A stretch of DNA of 64,000 nucleotides, taken from assembly GCA_963514095.1 (NCBI GenBank), contig OY741271.1, forward strand, positions 16,651,272-16,715,271. The letters run 5' to 3'. Positions 51,201-62,028 of the stretch are shown in pieces. The notes under the pieces are model-generated. The model was not told the DNA's origin, did no database searches, and worked only from the letters and a program-made list of their open reading frames with translations. How positions within the stretch are numbered: the stretch's first letter is position 1; each line of letters begins with the position of its first letter. The DNA is from Eutrigla gurnardus (taxonomy: Eukaryota; Chordata; Actinopteri; Perciformes; Triglidae). Made by a program: the position numbers and the translations under genes.

Positions 51201-53643
51201 ATTTCCACTCATCACTCCCTTTCTTCATCAACGACAGCAAAATTCAGTGGTACACAAAGGGAGACGTAAGTTGTTTTTCTCCCCAAGTATCAATACGCTG
51301 TTCATTTAAAATGTGTGTTGTTTATCCTACTATTATTGTATTTTGTCTTTTAAATCTGCTACTTGTAGTGTAGTTTTTGTTATAAAAGGACCGGTCCAGT
51401 TCCGCTCACGCCCCGAGTTTGAAGTGAGATCTCACCACTGATCTGTAATAGGTCTGTAGCGTTGGTGGGTCCCGTCCCCTATATCAATTTTGTGTCTCAT
51501 TTGTTGTTATTATTAATTATTATTTCAAGCTTCTTTATTTATCAAGTGCACAGATGAGATGCAACGTAAAACATGATAATAAAAACATAGCATTGGCATT
51601 ATAGATCGGCCATCGGCCAACCTGCTCTCTAAATATCGGCACTGGCCATTTAAAAACCCATACGTTCGACCACTATCTGCTACTAATGCTTTTGTTATTT
51701 GCACTATCCCCTTTTGCTGCTGTAAGGCTGTACATTTCCTCACTGTGGGACTAATAAATGATTATCTTATCTTTGTATGAATGCACATAGTCTCTATAGG
51801 CTTAAATATCAACACTTCTGCATCATTTGCCTCCACCCCTTATGATGCTCTCTTGCATTTACTTGTCTGCTATATAATTGTCTTGTACAGGCGCCGACTT
51901 CACCGTGTTCCCCAGAATGTTCTGTAGGATTTGCAAAAAAGCAAGATGGAATCCACAAATGCTGCTTCGATTGTGAAATCTGTCCGAATGGAACGTACAT
52001 CAACAGCACAGGTGAATAAATGGACAGTGGCTGGCTGCTTTCAGCAGAGTAGGGTGTGGTAACTACCAAAACATGCAATTAGAGAACAATCATGTCAAAA
52101 ACAGATTACACCAACAGGCTCCCCGGGTCAGTTTGAAATTCAGCGAATACGTCACGGTATCATAGTGAGGTAGCTACACAAGCAACTCATGCTCCATTCA
52201 TGTTGTGTGCAGTTTAGGTCTTCATTCGGATAAACTGACGAGGTTGTGATGATAATAAATATTCTTTAGAGTTCTAATTCTAACTCCTTAATCAGAATAT
52301 AGTGGCTTTCACCACTGCACATAATAGAATGGCCACTGCAATAAAAAGTGTTCATTGTTTAGATTATCAAAAAGATTTTTTTAAAATAAGGTCCTATGCA
52401 ATGGGTGTGTCAGGTTAATGAGTGACTGTTAACTAGTGACTAAAATACAGATGAATAAACACAAATGAGCATGCATTTAAAATCGAGTGAAGGCATTTAT
52501 GAGGACACCTAATGTCCTCTTCGTGTTTGTAACAGATGCCGTCACTTCAAGCAACCATGGACGCATGGACTGGATAGTTAGATCATTCTGAACACTGCAC
52601 ATTCCAAAACTATCACAATAAATGATTTATAATGCTACTATTACCTTTAGGGTATATCACTACTGTAGGCTACAGTTTGACAGTTTTTGAAATTGTGTCT
52701 CTCACGCAAAACAGAGGATCCGTACAAGTGCACCGACTGTAAGGACGGAGAGTGGTCTGCAGTAGGAAGTACATCGTGCAGACCGCGGGTGGTGGAGTAC
52801 ATCCCCTTTACAGCCGTCGGGGCTATACTGATCATGGTCGGGGCCTGGGCCTTGGTGGGCCTCACACTAGCCATGTCTGTTCTCTTCGCCATCAACTACA
52901 ACACACCTGTCGTCAGATCTGCAGGGGGACCGATGTGCTTCCTGATTTTAGGCTGCCTCAGTCTGTGTAGTCTTAGCGTGTTCTTTTACTTTGGTAAGCC
53001 AACCATTTCCTTTTGCATCTTAAGGTTCTTGCCATTTCTCTTGTTCTACACCGTTTGCCTCGCATGTTTTGTTGTGCGCTCTTTTCAAATCGTTTGCATT
53101 TTCAAAATAGCTGCCAAGTTCCCCAAACTCCACAGCTGGTGGATGAAATATCATGGACAATGGCTGGTCATCACTGTGGCCTTTTTTACTCAGGCACTCT
53201 TACTTCTTATTGGCTATACGTATTCCCCTCCCAAGCCCTACAATGATACACTTATGTACCCAGACAAGATCATACTTGATTGTGACAATAATCTCAAAGC
53301 ATCCTCTGGTTCTGTTGCTTTACTTGTATCTCTTTGTTCCCTTTGCTTTGTTTTCTCCTACATGGGAAAAGACCTCCCAAAAAATTACAATGAAGCCAAA
53401 GCAATAACCTTCTGCCTGCTCCTGCTGATCCTCACCTGGATCTTCTTTGCCACTGAAAACATACTTTACCATGGCAAGGACCTCCAAATACTTAATGCTC
53501 TGGCAGTACTCTCCAGTCTCTACTACTTTCTGTTGTGGTATTTCCTCCCGAAATGCTACATCATCATTTTACAACCCCAAAAAAACACACAGGAGTTCTT
53601 CCAAGGGCTCATTCAGAATTATACCAGAACAATCAGCCAGTAG
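48064..53643 (+). repeat. First copy of the tandem T1R duplication
   Basis: Sequence from TAATTAAGAATCGCGATTC onward, including upstream flank, exon 1, intron 1, exon 2, intron 2 and part of exon 3, recurs from about 62029 to the window end with a few percent divergence. Copy 2 carries an extra ~22-bp segment near 62567-62592. The true right end of the unit is unknown because copy 2 is cut by the window. Confidence 0.9.
48972..53643 (+). CDS. Taste receptor type 1 family class C GPCR (T1R1/T1R2-like), complete
   Basis: Chemosensory G-protein-coupled receptor that, in the family, pairs with T1R3 to sense amino acids (fish) or sugars. Six exons: 48972-49156, 49325-49622, 49741-50466, 51059-51265, 51891-52011, 52715-53643 (stop TAG); 821 aa, the usual T1R architecture. 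Parts: signal peptide MMKQILVYLCLLGTSLHALA; Venus-flytrap ligand-binding domain (LEGDYMLGGLFDIH, RFSVEEINNSSNLLPNVSLG, VSYGAASSVFSRK..PSFLRT, HFNWRWVAFL, DKVWIAGDAWS); cysteine-rich domain (CSPECSVGF, CCFDCEIC, YKCTDCKDGEWS); seven-helix domain in the last exon (TPVVRSAGGPMCFLILG, KDLPKNYNEAKAITFCLL, YFLPKCYIIILQPQKNTQ). All junctions are GT-AG and in phase. The start follows an acceptable context; GTG further upstream is not a start. Subtype is uncertain: tandem multiplication suggests fish T1R2, yet such genes are often labelled T1R1-like. A V2R or CaSR is less likely from the LPKCY..NTQ tail. Confidence 0.85.
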
Positions 53644-56336
53644 CAGCTTCAAGTTAATATTAACATCACTAATGAATCAATTAAATTACAATAATTTTGC
53701 TTTTTAGAGTAGATGGTCAACCTAATAGTTTAAGTCTGTTTTGTTGCACCCTTATCAGGTTGATTGGCCATTTGGTCATTACTCAGGGATGTAAGAATCG
53801 GGAAATAAGCTATAAAAAGAAAAGTTAATTAACCCTTTAAAAAGAGGCATTCATAGAGCTAACATGCTCGTGGTAGAGGGCTACAAGAATAATATATTTT
53901 TGTAGGTTGACCCTGGAAGTAAGCATCACTCACTTGTTATTTTATAGTAGTGCAGAAAATGAGCTCTGTGGCAAACAAGTTCATGATACCTAAACGCTTT
54001 GTTCACCAAGATAATCATCAAAAATTAACACCACCACTTTGGGGATTTTTGAAGCATAAATACAATCGCCAGAAGTAAAAATTTAACACTAGACTAAACG
54101 ATTTACACCACAATGGCATGACTTCACATCAGTAAGCTAAAGGCATGAAGACATTTAGTGATCTCATTTAGCCACTTGTTAGCAGTCCTCTTTTTTAAGA
54201 CATGTAAGGCTTCAGAATCCATGAGTGAGGTGTTTACTAATGTATTTGATGTCATAGAACAACACATTAAAACCTCTTAAGCTTTTGTTAACTGCAGACC
54301 TTATATCAGGCATCTCAACAAAAACCCATCGACTTTAACATGAGGCAACCAGAAATGTAAAAATGCTAACTTGTTTCCATGTTTTAGGACTAATACCCAC
54401 AGCTCTCTATGACTCATGCTGATGTTCAGCAGGTATCATGTTAACCATGGTCATTGTTAACATTTGCTAAGTAGTTCCAAACGCAAGTTCAACTGAGGCT
54501 GATATGAATGTCATTATAGTAAGTATTGTGTTTTTATTGATCTCTTACATACTCTCACTGTGGAACATCTGGGAGGAGAATATAGAAAGTAATATCATTT
54601 AAAAGCAAAATATCCCACCTTACAATATTCTCTTAAATGAGACTTTATGTTCTTGATGTTGATCTTGTTGTGTTTGATCTGAGCTGCCATGCAATTTCTA
54701 TAAAAAGCCCCTTAGAGCTGAGTGAGCAGTGGCCGGTTTCTTTTTTTTTTTCTTCAATTTAAAAGCTGGGGATATACATTTTGGTTGTGAATTGCATGCC
54801 ATCCTGTGGCATGTTGACCAACTTCACAAAGAATTTCTCTCTGCCTGTAAGACAAACATGCCTCCTGGCCACAGGAAAATTGTTGCCGCTGCCAGGTGTG
54901 TTTTGGGTGTAGGAAAGCCAACAGAGAGTTTCTGTTCAGGGGAAGTATTAAACAGTCAAGCATAAAGCATTACACAGTAAGACACATTTACAAACACATT
55001 TACAGTAAATCAATTTACTGAAATACTTCAGCTGAGTACAATTGGGAATCTTGTTTCCGATATAAGATTAGGAATTGTTCCTGACAACAGACTGAATACT
55101 CAAGTATCTAATTAATTAATAAAACAGGTACGACAGAACACCGGTCGGAAAAAGACAAAGGCAGCAAATGAAACAAAACATGACACATGGGAAGAGTGAA
55201 CAAAATCAAACAGGAAACACCAATCATGAATGAATGACATGAGACAAGGAAAAACATAAACAGAAGACCCAAAAGCCAGAAGACCAAAGTTCTGATCACC
55301 TTCTTAAAGATGTGACACAGTCCGGTCTGTGATCACCTTCTTAAGGATGTGACACAGTCGGGTCTGTGATCACCTTCTTAATGATGTGACACAGTCCGGT
55401 CTGTGCCAGACTGACACGTAGATTAAAATGAGAGCGTATCTGAAGCCTGAGACGTGAGAGTGAAAGAGTGACGGGGTGGGGGTTGGGTGGGGGGGACAGT
55501 TTTGGTTTGTATTCATTGAATCAAATGTGAAGCAGAGGTCGTTGCAGACACACTTGAGCCATGTCCTCTACTGAGTGCACTTTTCTTGTTAGATCGTGTG
55601 TTACATTCAGTAATAATTCTGCACATTAAGTTGATTCTGTTAAGAGAAGCCCTGCTGGTTTGGAAATGTACATGTAGAGCAGTTATATAATAGTAAACGT
55701 GATTCAATAAAAAGAACAACTTAAAAATGGAATGTGTGCGATTTCTGCTCTGTTCAAGTTTTTTGAGGCTGCTTTGCCACCACAGTATTAACAGTGTTAG
55801 GGCTTTGACTTTGTGAGTCCGTGTGTGAGTCAGGTGTGGAGTGTGTAGAGATCAAACTGAAGGCAGAGAAGATATTTCAGTTTCTTATAAACAAGTATTA
55901 TTCTGCTTTTATACAAATGTGTACTGGGCAGTTGTACCACCACTGTAAAAGCAGTGTAACATGAAGTGGGATGGTGACCATCATATCACCTAACTGGATA
56001 GTGGAACAGCCAAACAATGAATATCAAATAATGGTTAGGAGCCATCTGATAACGCTGGTCACGAGACAGCAACGAAGGTAAATGAGCATCAAGGCTACAA
56101 TGATTTGATTGCTGACACTGACAGTTTGAGCATGGACATGAAATTAAATGTTGACATGAAGATGGACAGAAACAGGCACTACATCTACAAAGTTAAACTT
56201 CCCCTTAACATACAAGGAAGGTTATTTAGAAAGTGATCTCTTGGGAGCAAAGTGTAAACATTTCACAGCAATGACTGCTGTTCACCAAAACCTATTGTAA
56301 AAGTTGTTTGCCCAACTTATGTGGCTTCCAAAAAAC
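53644..56336. other. Sequence downstream of the first T1R gene
   Basis: AT-rich non-coding DNA. ATTAAA at 53680 may be the T1R polyadenylation signal. The only structured item is the 37-bp tandem repeat at 55294-55404. I support no gene; scattered short open frames have no family resemblance. Confidence 0.5.
55294..55404. repeat. 37-bp tandem repeat, three copies
   Basis: Units beginning at 55294, 55331 and 55368 read GATCACCTTCTTAA(A/G/T)GATGTGACACAGTC(C/G)GGTCTGT with one- or two-base differences. Confidence 0.9.
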
Positions 56337-56607
56337 TTAAAGTGATGGTTCGGAGTAAAATGCACCCTAGGTCATTTCCACCAAGACATCCAGCCAAACA
56401 CCCCCTCAGAAGCATTTTTAGCGATGGTCAGCATTGGTCAAGATAGGGCTATCAGCCGAATGGCTTAGTACTAACGCGATGGTACATCTTGATTATCTCA
56501 TAAATTACCCCACTAATAATGCATGGAATGTTACCAAATTTCTGCAGTAGTACACATAGGGTCTGTACTCACAAAACGAGGCATTTGAAAGTTTGTAAGT
56601 ACACCAG

Positions 56608-57488
56608 GGCTGTGTCCGAAATCACTCCCTACTCCCTATATAGTGCACTATATAGGGAGTTCGCCATTTTGTAGGGGTGTCCGAATGTGTAGTGAGCATT
56701 ACTATTCCCTATATAGTCCACTCAAAGTTTCCCACAATGCATCGTGAAAAGTAGTGTACAGCCGATGGTCACTAGCCGAGCAAATTTTACCATCATGCAT
56801 TGCGCTGAAAGACAAATCGCGAAGGGAGGAGAGAGAGCAGGAAAAAGCGGAGGAAATATGAATAATCGTACAATAATAAATGTTAATATTTATATTGCAG
56901 AGCAGAACAAGACGACACAAATGGCCAAAGTGTAATGTTTTCCTTTATTTACTAAAACCGCGATATATATATGAATTATTTATATGAGACTTTGGGCGAG
57001 CGGCGGCCGGTGTCAAATTCTGGCAGACGATCACTTTTTGGCACGACACCGGTAGTGCTGCAACCTGGTCCTGAAGTCCACCTGGACCCGATCGGGATCG
57101 TTGAAAATAAAAATAGCAGTGAGGACGATGTAGTGATCGTCTCATTATTGAAAATTATTTTTTTCTCAAGAAATGAGACGGCCACGGAATCCCCTTATTG
57201 CTGGAGGACTCGTTCTTTTGGTTTTGTAAATTTTCGCAACGAATATGTATTAAAAAATAATTATCCTGGTTATTTCTCTGCGTGAGACTTAAGAGCCGTT
57301 GGCGGAATCTGACACGTATTAATTATGCGTCAGGACAACATCATCAACGGCGCCGAAAGAAATCCCCCGAGTAGTGTCCGAAAGTGTTTTTTCATTTTGC
57401 CTTTGAGTCCACTATATAGTGCCCTCCATAGAACTACCCTATATAGGGAGTAGGGAGTAGGGAGTAGGGAATGATTTCGGACACAGCC
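56608..57488. mobile_element. Nested 881-bp TIR element with CAG target duplication
   Basis: Ends are GGCTGTGTCCGAAATC and GATTTCGGACACAGCC, with CTCCCTACTCCCTATATAG repeats just inside. CAG flanks both sides (56605-56607 and 57489-57491). The opposite arm of the host element has the empty site near 61740 (CTCCTGATGTAC), which has a single copy, confirming a nested insertion. A 3-bp CWG target fits PIF/Harbinger. An open frame at 56971-57285 has no recognisable domain. Confidence 0.7.
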
Positions 57489-57589
57489 CAGGAGTTTATT
57501 TAAAAGAACACTTGCCTGATAGCTTCTATCCTTGGCTACTAACGCTAACTAACGCTACCGCAGCGTAGACGCTACTTCCGTGTTTACCC

Positions 57590-57775
57590 AGCTGTTGCCG
57601 TGACGCGAGTTTCACGCGAGAGTATGAAAACGTTTCGCTGATTTTTTATAAATGCTTGTATTATCATGTCAACACTTGTCGACCTGATAATAGAAGCATT
57701 TATAAAAAAAATTAAGCAAAACTTTTTCATACTCTCGCGTGAAACTCGCATCAGGGAAACAGCTGGGTAAACGCA
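57590..57775. repeat. Imperfect hairpin in left arm
   Basis: The first half includes GCGAGTTTCACGCGAGAGTA and the second its complement TACTCTCGCGTGAAACTCGC, with ATAAATGCTT/AAGCATTTAT nearer the centre. The right arm of the host element lacks this segment, so it is probably another small insertion or foldback. Confidence 0.6.
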
Positions 57776-57818
57776 GACTACTATGAGGGGCCGTCAGGGA
57801 CATAATTCAGAATTACCT

Positions 57819-58317
57819 CTCACACACACGTGAAATGCTCTCATATACACTACTGAAACACTCTCACATAAACAACTGAAAAAGTATTTGCTCACACACA
57901 CTACTGAAACGCTCTCACACACACTACTGAAACACTCTCATACACACTACTGAAACGCTCTCACACACACTACTGAAACGCTCTCATACACACTACTGAA
58001 ACGCTCTCACACACACTACTGAAACGCTCTCACACACACTACTGAAACGCTCTCACACACACTACTAAAACACTCTCACACACACTACTGAAACGCTCTC
58101 ACACACACTACTGAAACGCTCTCACACACACTACTGAAACGCTCTCATACACACTACTGAAACGCTCTCACACACACTACTGAAACGCTCTCACACACAC
58201 TACTAAAACGCTCTCACACACACTACTAAAATGCTCTCATACATACAGGTAAAACTCTCTCACGCACACTACTAAAACACTCTCACACACACTACTAAAA
58301 TGCTCTCGTACACACTA
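57819..58317. repeat. 23-bp minisatellite, left array (about 21 units)
   Basis: Consensus ACTACTGAAACGCTCTCACA plus CAC, with variants CATAC for CACAC and AAAAC for GAAAC. It is part of the left arm of the TTAA element. Confidence 0.9.
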
Positions 58318-58522
58318 CTTCACTTTAATTTGTAAGAGGATTTTACTTGGTTATATGAGAGCATTTCAGTATAGTGTGTGAGGATTTTCAGTTAAACCGG
58401 AAGGCATTTCAGTCAAAGCGGAAGGTGTTTCAGTAAAACCGGAAGGTCTTCGGTTCAACAAAATTGCGCAATTAACAGTGCGATTCACGTGTTGATCGTC
58501 AGCCACGTTGTTTGCAACACTA

Positions 58523-58639
58523 ATGTCTGCCCAACAGCCTGCACGTAGCCTAACCGAGGCAGCAGCGTTACTTCACACTGTACTGGCGTCAGCGGAGACC
58601 ATCAGAACCTTGTCAAATGCGTTGTCAGGCAGCAACTGA
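58523..58639 (+). other. Short open frame in the element interior, unassigned
   Basis: A 38-codon frame starting MSAQQPARSLTEAAALLHTV lies in a GC-richer patch between the left minisatellite and the next nested element. The alanine- and leucine-rich, helix-like composition hints at a fragment of a transposon protein, but I recognise no family. It could equally be chance. Confidence 0.2.
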
Positions 58640-58717
58640 CATTGCAAATCCAAGCCGCGACACGCTGGGCAGTCACATCGCGTCGCTTTTCCCCTCCCGG
58701 ACAGCACAGCAGCATAA

Positions 58718-59359
58718 AGCCCTGATTATGCTTCCGCGTAGTGATCACGCAACGGCCACGCAACGGCCACGCAACGGCCACACAACGGCTACACAGTTGC
58801 TTGGAGACCGTGATGGTTCTGCGTTGGGTTTACGTGTCGAAATGCAATTCAATGCCACACCGGTAAAGGGCGCTATGTTTTTTGTAAAGACTGACCGACC
58901 GACCGAGACTCTTGACGTATATCGTCGTTAGCCTCGTTATAACCTATTTGTTTACTTTCCGGCTTTAAACATCCACTATTTTTCAGAACTTTTATTTCTT
59001 TGTGCAAAAGCGACAAGGTGCAAACAATAAAACGAGGTGAAAACAATAAAAGTAGCCTTTTAAAAGTTTAAATGGCAGTGTTTATGAGTGGAAACCGGAT
59101 AGCGGTCTCCAGCGGATGTAGTTAGCGGACCAATCACAGCCAATGCCGCTGCGTTGGTGTTGCGACGATTTTTGGGAGGTACACGACGATTTTTGGGAGG
59201 TACACGTCAGGCCCCTTACGTCCTTGCGGACCCCCGCAAGGACGCCCCCTTGCGTTGTGTCGATGCGGAAGCATAACTTGGGCTTAAGGGGGTCCGCAAG
59301 GTCGTAAGGGGTCCGCAAGCCCCCTTGCGTTGTGTCGACGCGGAAGCATAACTTGGGCT
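58718..59359. mobile_element. Nested 642-bp TIR element with TAA target duplication
   Basis: Ends are AGCCCTGATTATGCTTCCGCG and the complement of AGCCCAAGTTATGCTTCCGCG, with TAA on each side (58715-58717 and 59360-59362). A second copy of the right-end block (TTGCGTTGTGTCGATGCGGA onward) lies just inside at about 59238-59286, and CACGCAACGGC repeats lie near the left end. TAA (TWA) fits a PIF/Harbinger-like MITE. No coding capacity. Confidence 0.6.
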
Positions 59360-59380
59360 TAAAGCCAAGTCCACTCATAA

Positions 59381-59421
59381 ACCTTGGGCCACCATATATA
59401 TATATATATATATGGTGGCCC

Positions 59422-59426
<5 letters not shown>
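59381..59426. repeat. Perfect 46-bp palindrome
   Basis: ACCTTGGGCCACCATATA runs into an AT core and mirrors back to TATATGGTGGCCCAAGGT without a mismatch; the centre is between 59403 and 59404. A longer TA microsatellite follows at 59425-59470. Confidence 0.95.
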
Positions 59427-59471
<45 letters not shown>

Positions 59472-59551
59472 GTGTGTATATATATTTATATATATATATA
59501 TATGTGTATATTTATATGTTTATATATATATATGTATATACAGTATATATA

Positions 59552-61169
59552 CACTCAACAAAAATATAAACGCAACACTTTTGTTTTTGCTCCCATTTTT
59601 CATGAGATGGACTTAAAGATCTAAAATTCATTCCAGATACACAATATTACCATTTCTCTCAAACATTGTTCACAAATCAGTCTAAATGTGTGATAGTGAG
59701 CACTTCTGCTTTGCTGAGATAATCCATCCCACCTCACAGGTGTGCCACATCAAGATGCTGATCTGACATCATGATTAGTGCACAGGTGTGCCTTAGACTG
59801 TCCACAATAAAAGGCCACCCTGAAATGTGCATTTTTTTGCTTTATTGGGGGTCTGGGGACTCAGAACCAGTCAGTATCTGGTGTGACCACCATTTGCCTC
59901 ATGCAGTGCAACACATCTTCTTCGCATAGAGTTTATCAGATTGTCAATTGTGGCCTGTGGAATGTTGGTCCACTCCTCTTCAATGGCTGTGCGAAGTTGC
60001 TGGATATTAGTGGGAACTGGTACACGCTGTCGTATACGCCGGTCAAGCACATCCCAAACATGCTCAATGGGTGACATGTCCGGTGAGTATGCTGGCCATG
60101 CAAGAACTGGGACATTTTCAGCTTCCAAGAATTGTGTACAGATCCTTGCAACATGGGGCCGTGCATTATCTTGCTGAAACATGAGGTGATGTTCATGGAT
60201 GTATGGCACAACAATGGGCCTCAGGATCTCATCACGGTATCTCTGTGCATTCAAAATGCCATCAATAAAATGCACCTGTGTTCTTCGTCCATAACAGATG
60301 CCTGCCCATACCATAACCCCACCACCACCATGGGCCACTCGATCCACAACATTGACATCAGCAAAGCGCTCACGCACACGACGCCACACACGCTGTCTGC
60401 CATCTGCCCTGAACAATGTAAACCGAGATTCATCCGTGAAGAGAACACCTCTCCAACGTGCCAGACACCATCGAATGTGAGCATTTGCCCACTCAAGTCT
60501 GTTTACGGCGACGAGCTGGAGTCAGGTCAAGACCCCGATGAGGACGATGAGCATGCAGTTGAGCTTCCCTGAGACGGTTTCTGACAGTTTGTGCAGAAAT
60601 TGTTTGGTTATGCAAACCAATTGTTTCAGCAGCTGTCAGACGAACTTGGAGGTGAACCTGCTGGATGTGGAGGTCCTGGGCTGGTGTGGTTACACGTGGT
60701 CTGCGGTTGTAAAGGCCGGTTAGATGTACTGCCATATTCTCTGAAACGCCTTTGGAGACGGCTTATAGTGGAGAAATGAACATTCAATGCACGAGCAACA
60801 GGTCTGGTTGACATTCCTGCTGTCAGCATGCCAATTGCACGCTCCCTCAATGCTTGTGGCATCTGTGGCATTTTGCTGTGAGACAAAACTGCACATTTCA
60901 GAGTAGCCTTTTATTGTGGGCAGTATAAGGTACACCTGTGCACTAATCATGATGTCAGATCAGCATCTTGATGTGGCACACCTGTGAGGTGGGATGGATT
61001 ATCTCAGCGAAGCAGAAGTGCTCACTATCACACATTTAGACAGATTTGTGAACAATGTTTGAGAGAAATGGTAATATTGTGTATCTGGAATGAATTTTAG
61101 ATCTTTAAGTCCATCTCATGAAAAATGGGAGCAAAAACAAAAGTGTTGCGTTTCTATTTTTGTTGAGTG
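59552..61169 (-). mobile_element. Tc1/mariner element, 1.6 kb, long inverted repeats
   Basis: Flanked by TA at 59550-59551 and 61170-61171. Termini are CACTCAACAAAAATATAAAC and the complement of CACTCAACAAAAATAGAAAC; the inverted repeats extend about 280 bases (to about 59830 and from about 60890). Transposase remnants lie between them on the minus strand. The size, TA target and DD34E residues identify a Tc1-type element. It inserted into the AT-rich interior of the larger TTAA element. Confidence 0.93.
59871..60886 (-). pseudogene. Tc1 transposase, frameshifted
   Basis: Cut-and-paste transposase relic. The N-terminal part (about 60886-60700) has the paired helix-turn-helix: ALRERAIGML, STRPVARALNVHFSTISRLQ. 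Reading then shifts frame to NRRPRVTTPAQDLHIQ and TVRNRLREAQLHAHRPHRG (60735-60493), and shifts again, leaving a 181-codon open frame (60416-59871) with the catalytic domain. Visible there are GGGGVMVWAGI, FQQDNARPH (second Asp) and SPDMSPIEHVWDVLDRR (Glu), with 34 residues between Asp and Glu. At least two frame breaks make it non-functional as it stands. The first catalytic Asp lies in the shifted region upstream (TDES-like in another frame). Confidence 0.92.
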
Positions 61170-61238
61170 TATATACATACATATATACATACATACTGTA
61201 TATATACATATACTATATATATATGTATATATATATAC

Positions 61239-61583
61239 ACACTGAGTGTGTGTGAGAGCGTTTCAGTAGTGTGTGTAAGCGTTTCAGTAGTGGGTATGAG
61301 AGCATTTTAGTAGTGTGTGTGAGAGCGTTTCAGTAGTGTGTATGAGAGCGTTTCAGTAGTGTGTATCAGAGCGTTTCAGTAGTGTGTATGAGAGCATTTC
61401 AGTAGTGTGTGTGAGAGAGTTTTACTTGTATGTATGAGAGCATTTTAGTAGTGTGTGTGAGAGCGTTTCAGTAGTGTGTGTGTGAGAGCATTTCAGTAGT
61501 GTGTGAGCAAATACTTTTTCAGTTATTTATGTGAGAGTGTTTCAGTAGTGTATATGAGAGCATTTCACATGTGTGTGTGAGAG
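61239..61583. repeat. 23-bp minisatellite, right array (about 14 units, inverted)
   Basis: Complement of the left array: GAGAGCGTTTCAGTAGTGTG plus TGT with the same variant types. It is shorter than the left array, so the arrays have changed copy number separately. Confidence 0.9.
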
Positions 61584-62028
61584 GTAATTCTGAATTATGT
61601 CCCTGACGGCCCCTCATAGACCATAGACCATTAAACACCAACGAAGAAGAAGAAGCTGGGTAAACACGGAAGTGCCGTCTACGCAACAGCGGTAGCCTTA
61701 GCAGTAGAAGCTATCAGGCAAGTGTTCTTTTAAATAAACTCCTGATGTACTTACAAACTTTCAAATGCCTCGTTTTGTGAGTACAGACCCTATGTGTACT
61801 ACTGCAGAAGTTTGGTAACATTCCATGCATTATTAGTGGGGAAATTTACGACATATACACTATGTACCTACGCGCTATTACTAAACCATTCGGCTGATAG
61901 CCCTATCTGGACCAATGCTGACCATCGCTAAAAATGCTTCCGAGGGTGTGTGGCTGGATGTCATGGTGGAAATTACCTAGGGTGCATTCAACTCCGAACC
62001 ATCACTTTAAATGACTTGAAACAAGCAT

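Larger units (their letters stand above)
56341..62006. mobile_element. 5.7-kb TTAA-flanked element with long inverted arms (Kolobok/piggyBac-like, non-autonomous)
   Basis: Both ends are bounded by TTAA (56337-56340 and 62007-62010). The termini are AGTGATGGTTCGGAGT...and its complement ...ACTCCGAACCATCACT. About 265 bases next to each end match as an imperfect inverted repeat, including blocks such as CTAGGTCATTTCCACC and GGTCTGTACTCACAAAACGA. Homology continues inward through TCCCTGACGGCCCCTCATA and a 23-bp minisatellite present on both arms in opposite orientation. A TTAA target and this end sequence fit Kolobok-type elements, piggyBac being the alternative. I find no transposase of its own; the interior is filled by nested insertions. 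It is therefore probably a non-autonomous relic, much larger than a normal MITE. Confidence 0.7.

Noticed and set aside
56971..57285. 104-codon frame inside the nested CAG-target element as a transposase or Myb-like gene
   Set aside because: No recognisable domain on either strand; the element is only 881 bp and looks non-autonomous.
57819..58317. CRISPR-like array
   Set aside because: The 23-bp units are contiguous with no unique spacers, the array has an inverted partner in the same transposon, and the genome is eukaryotic.
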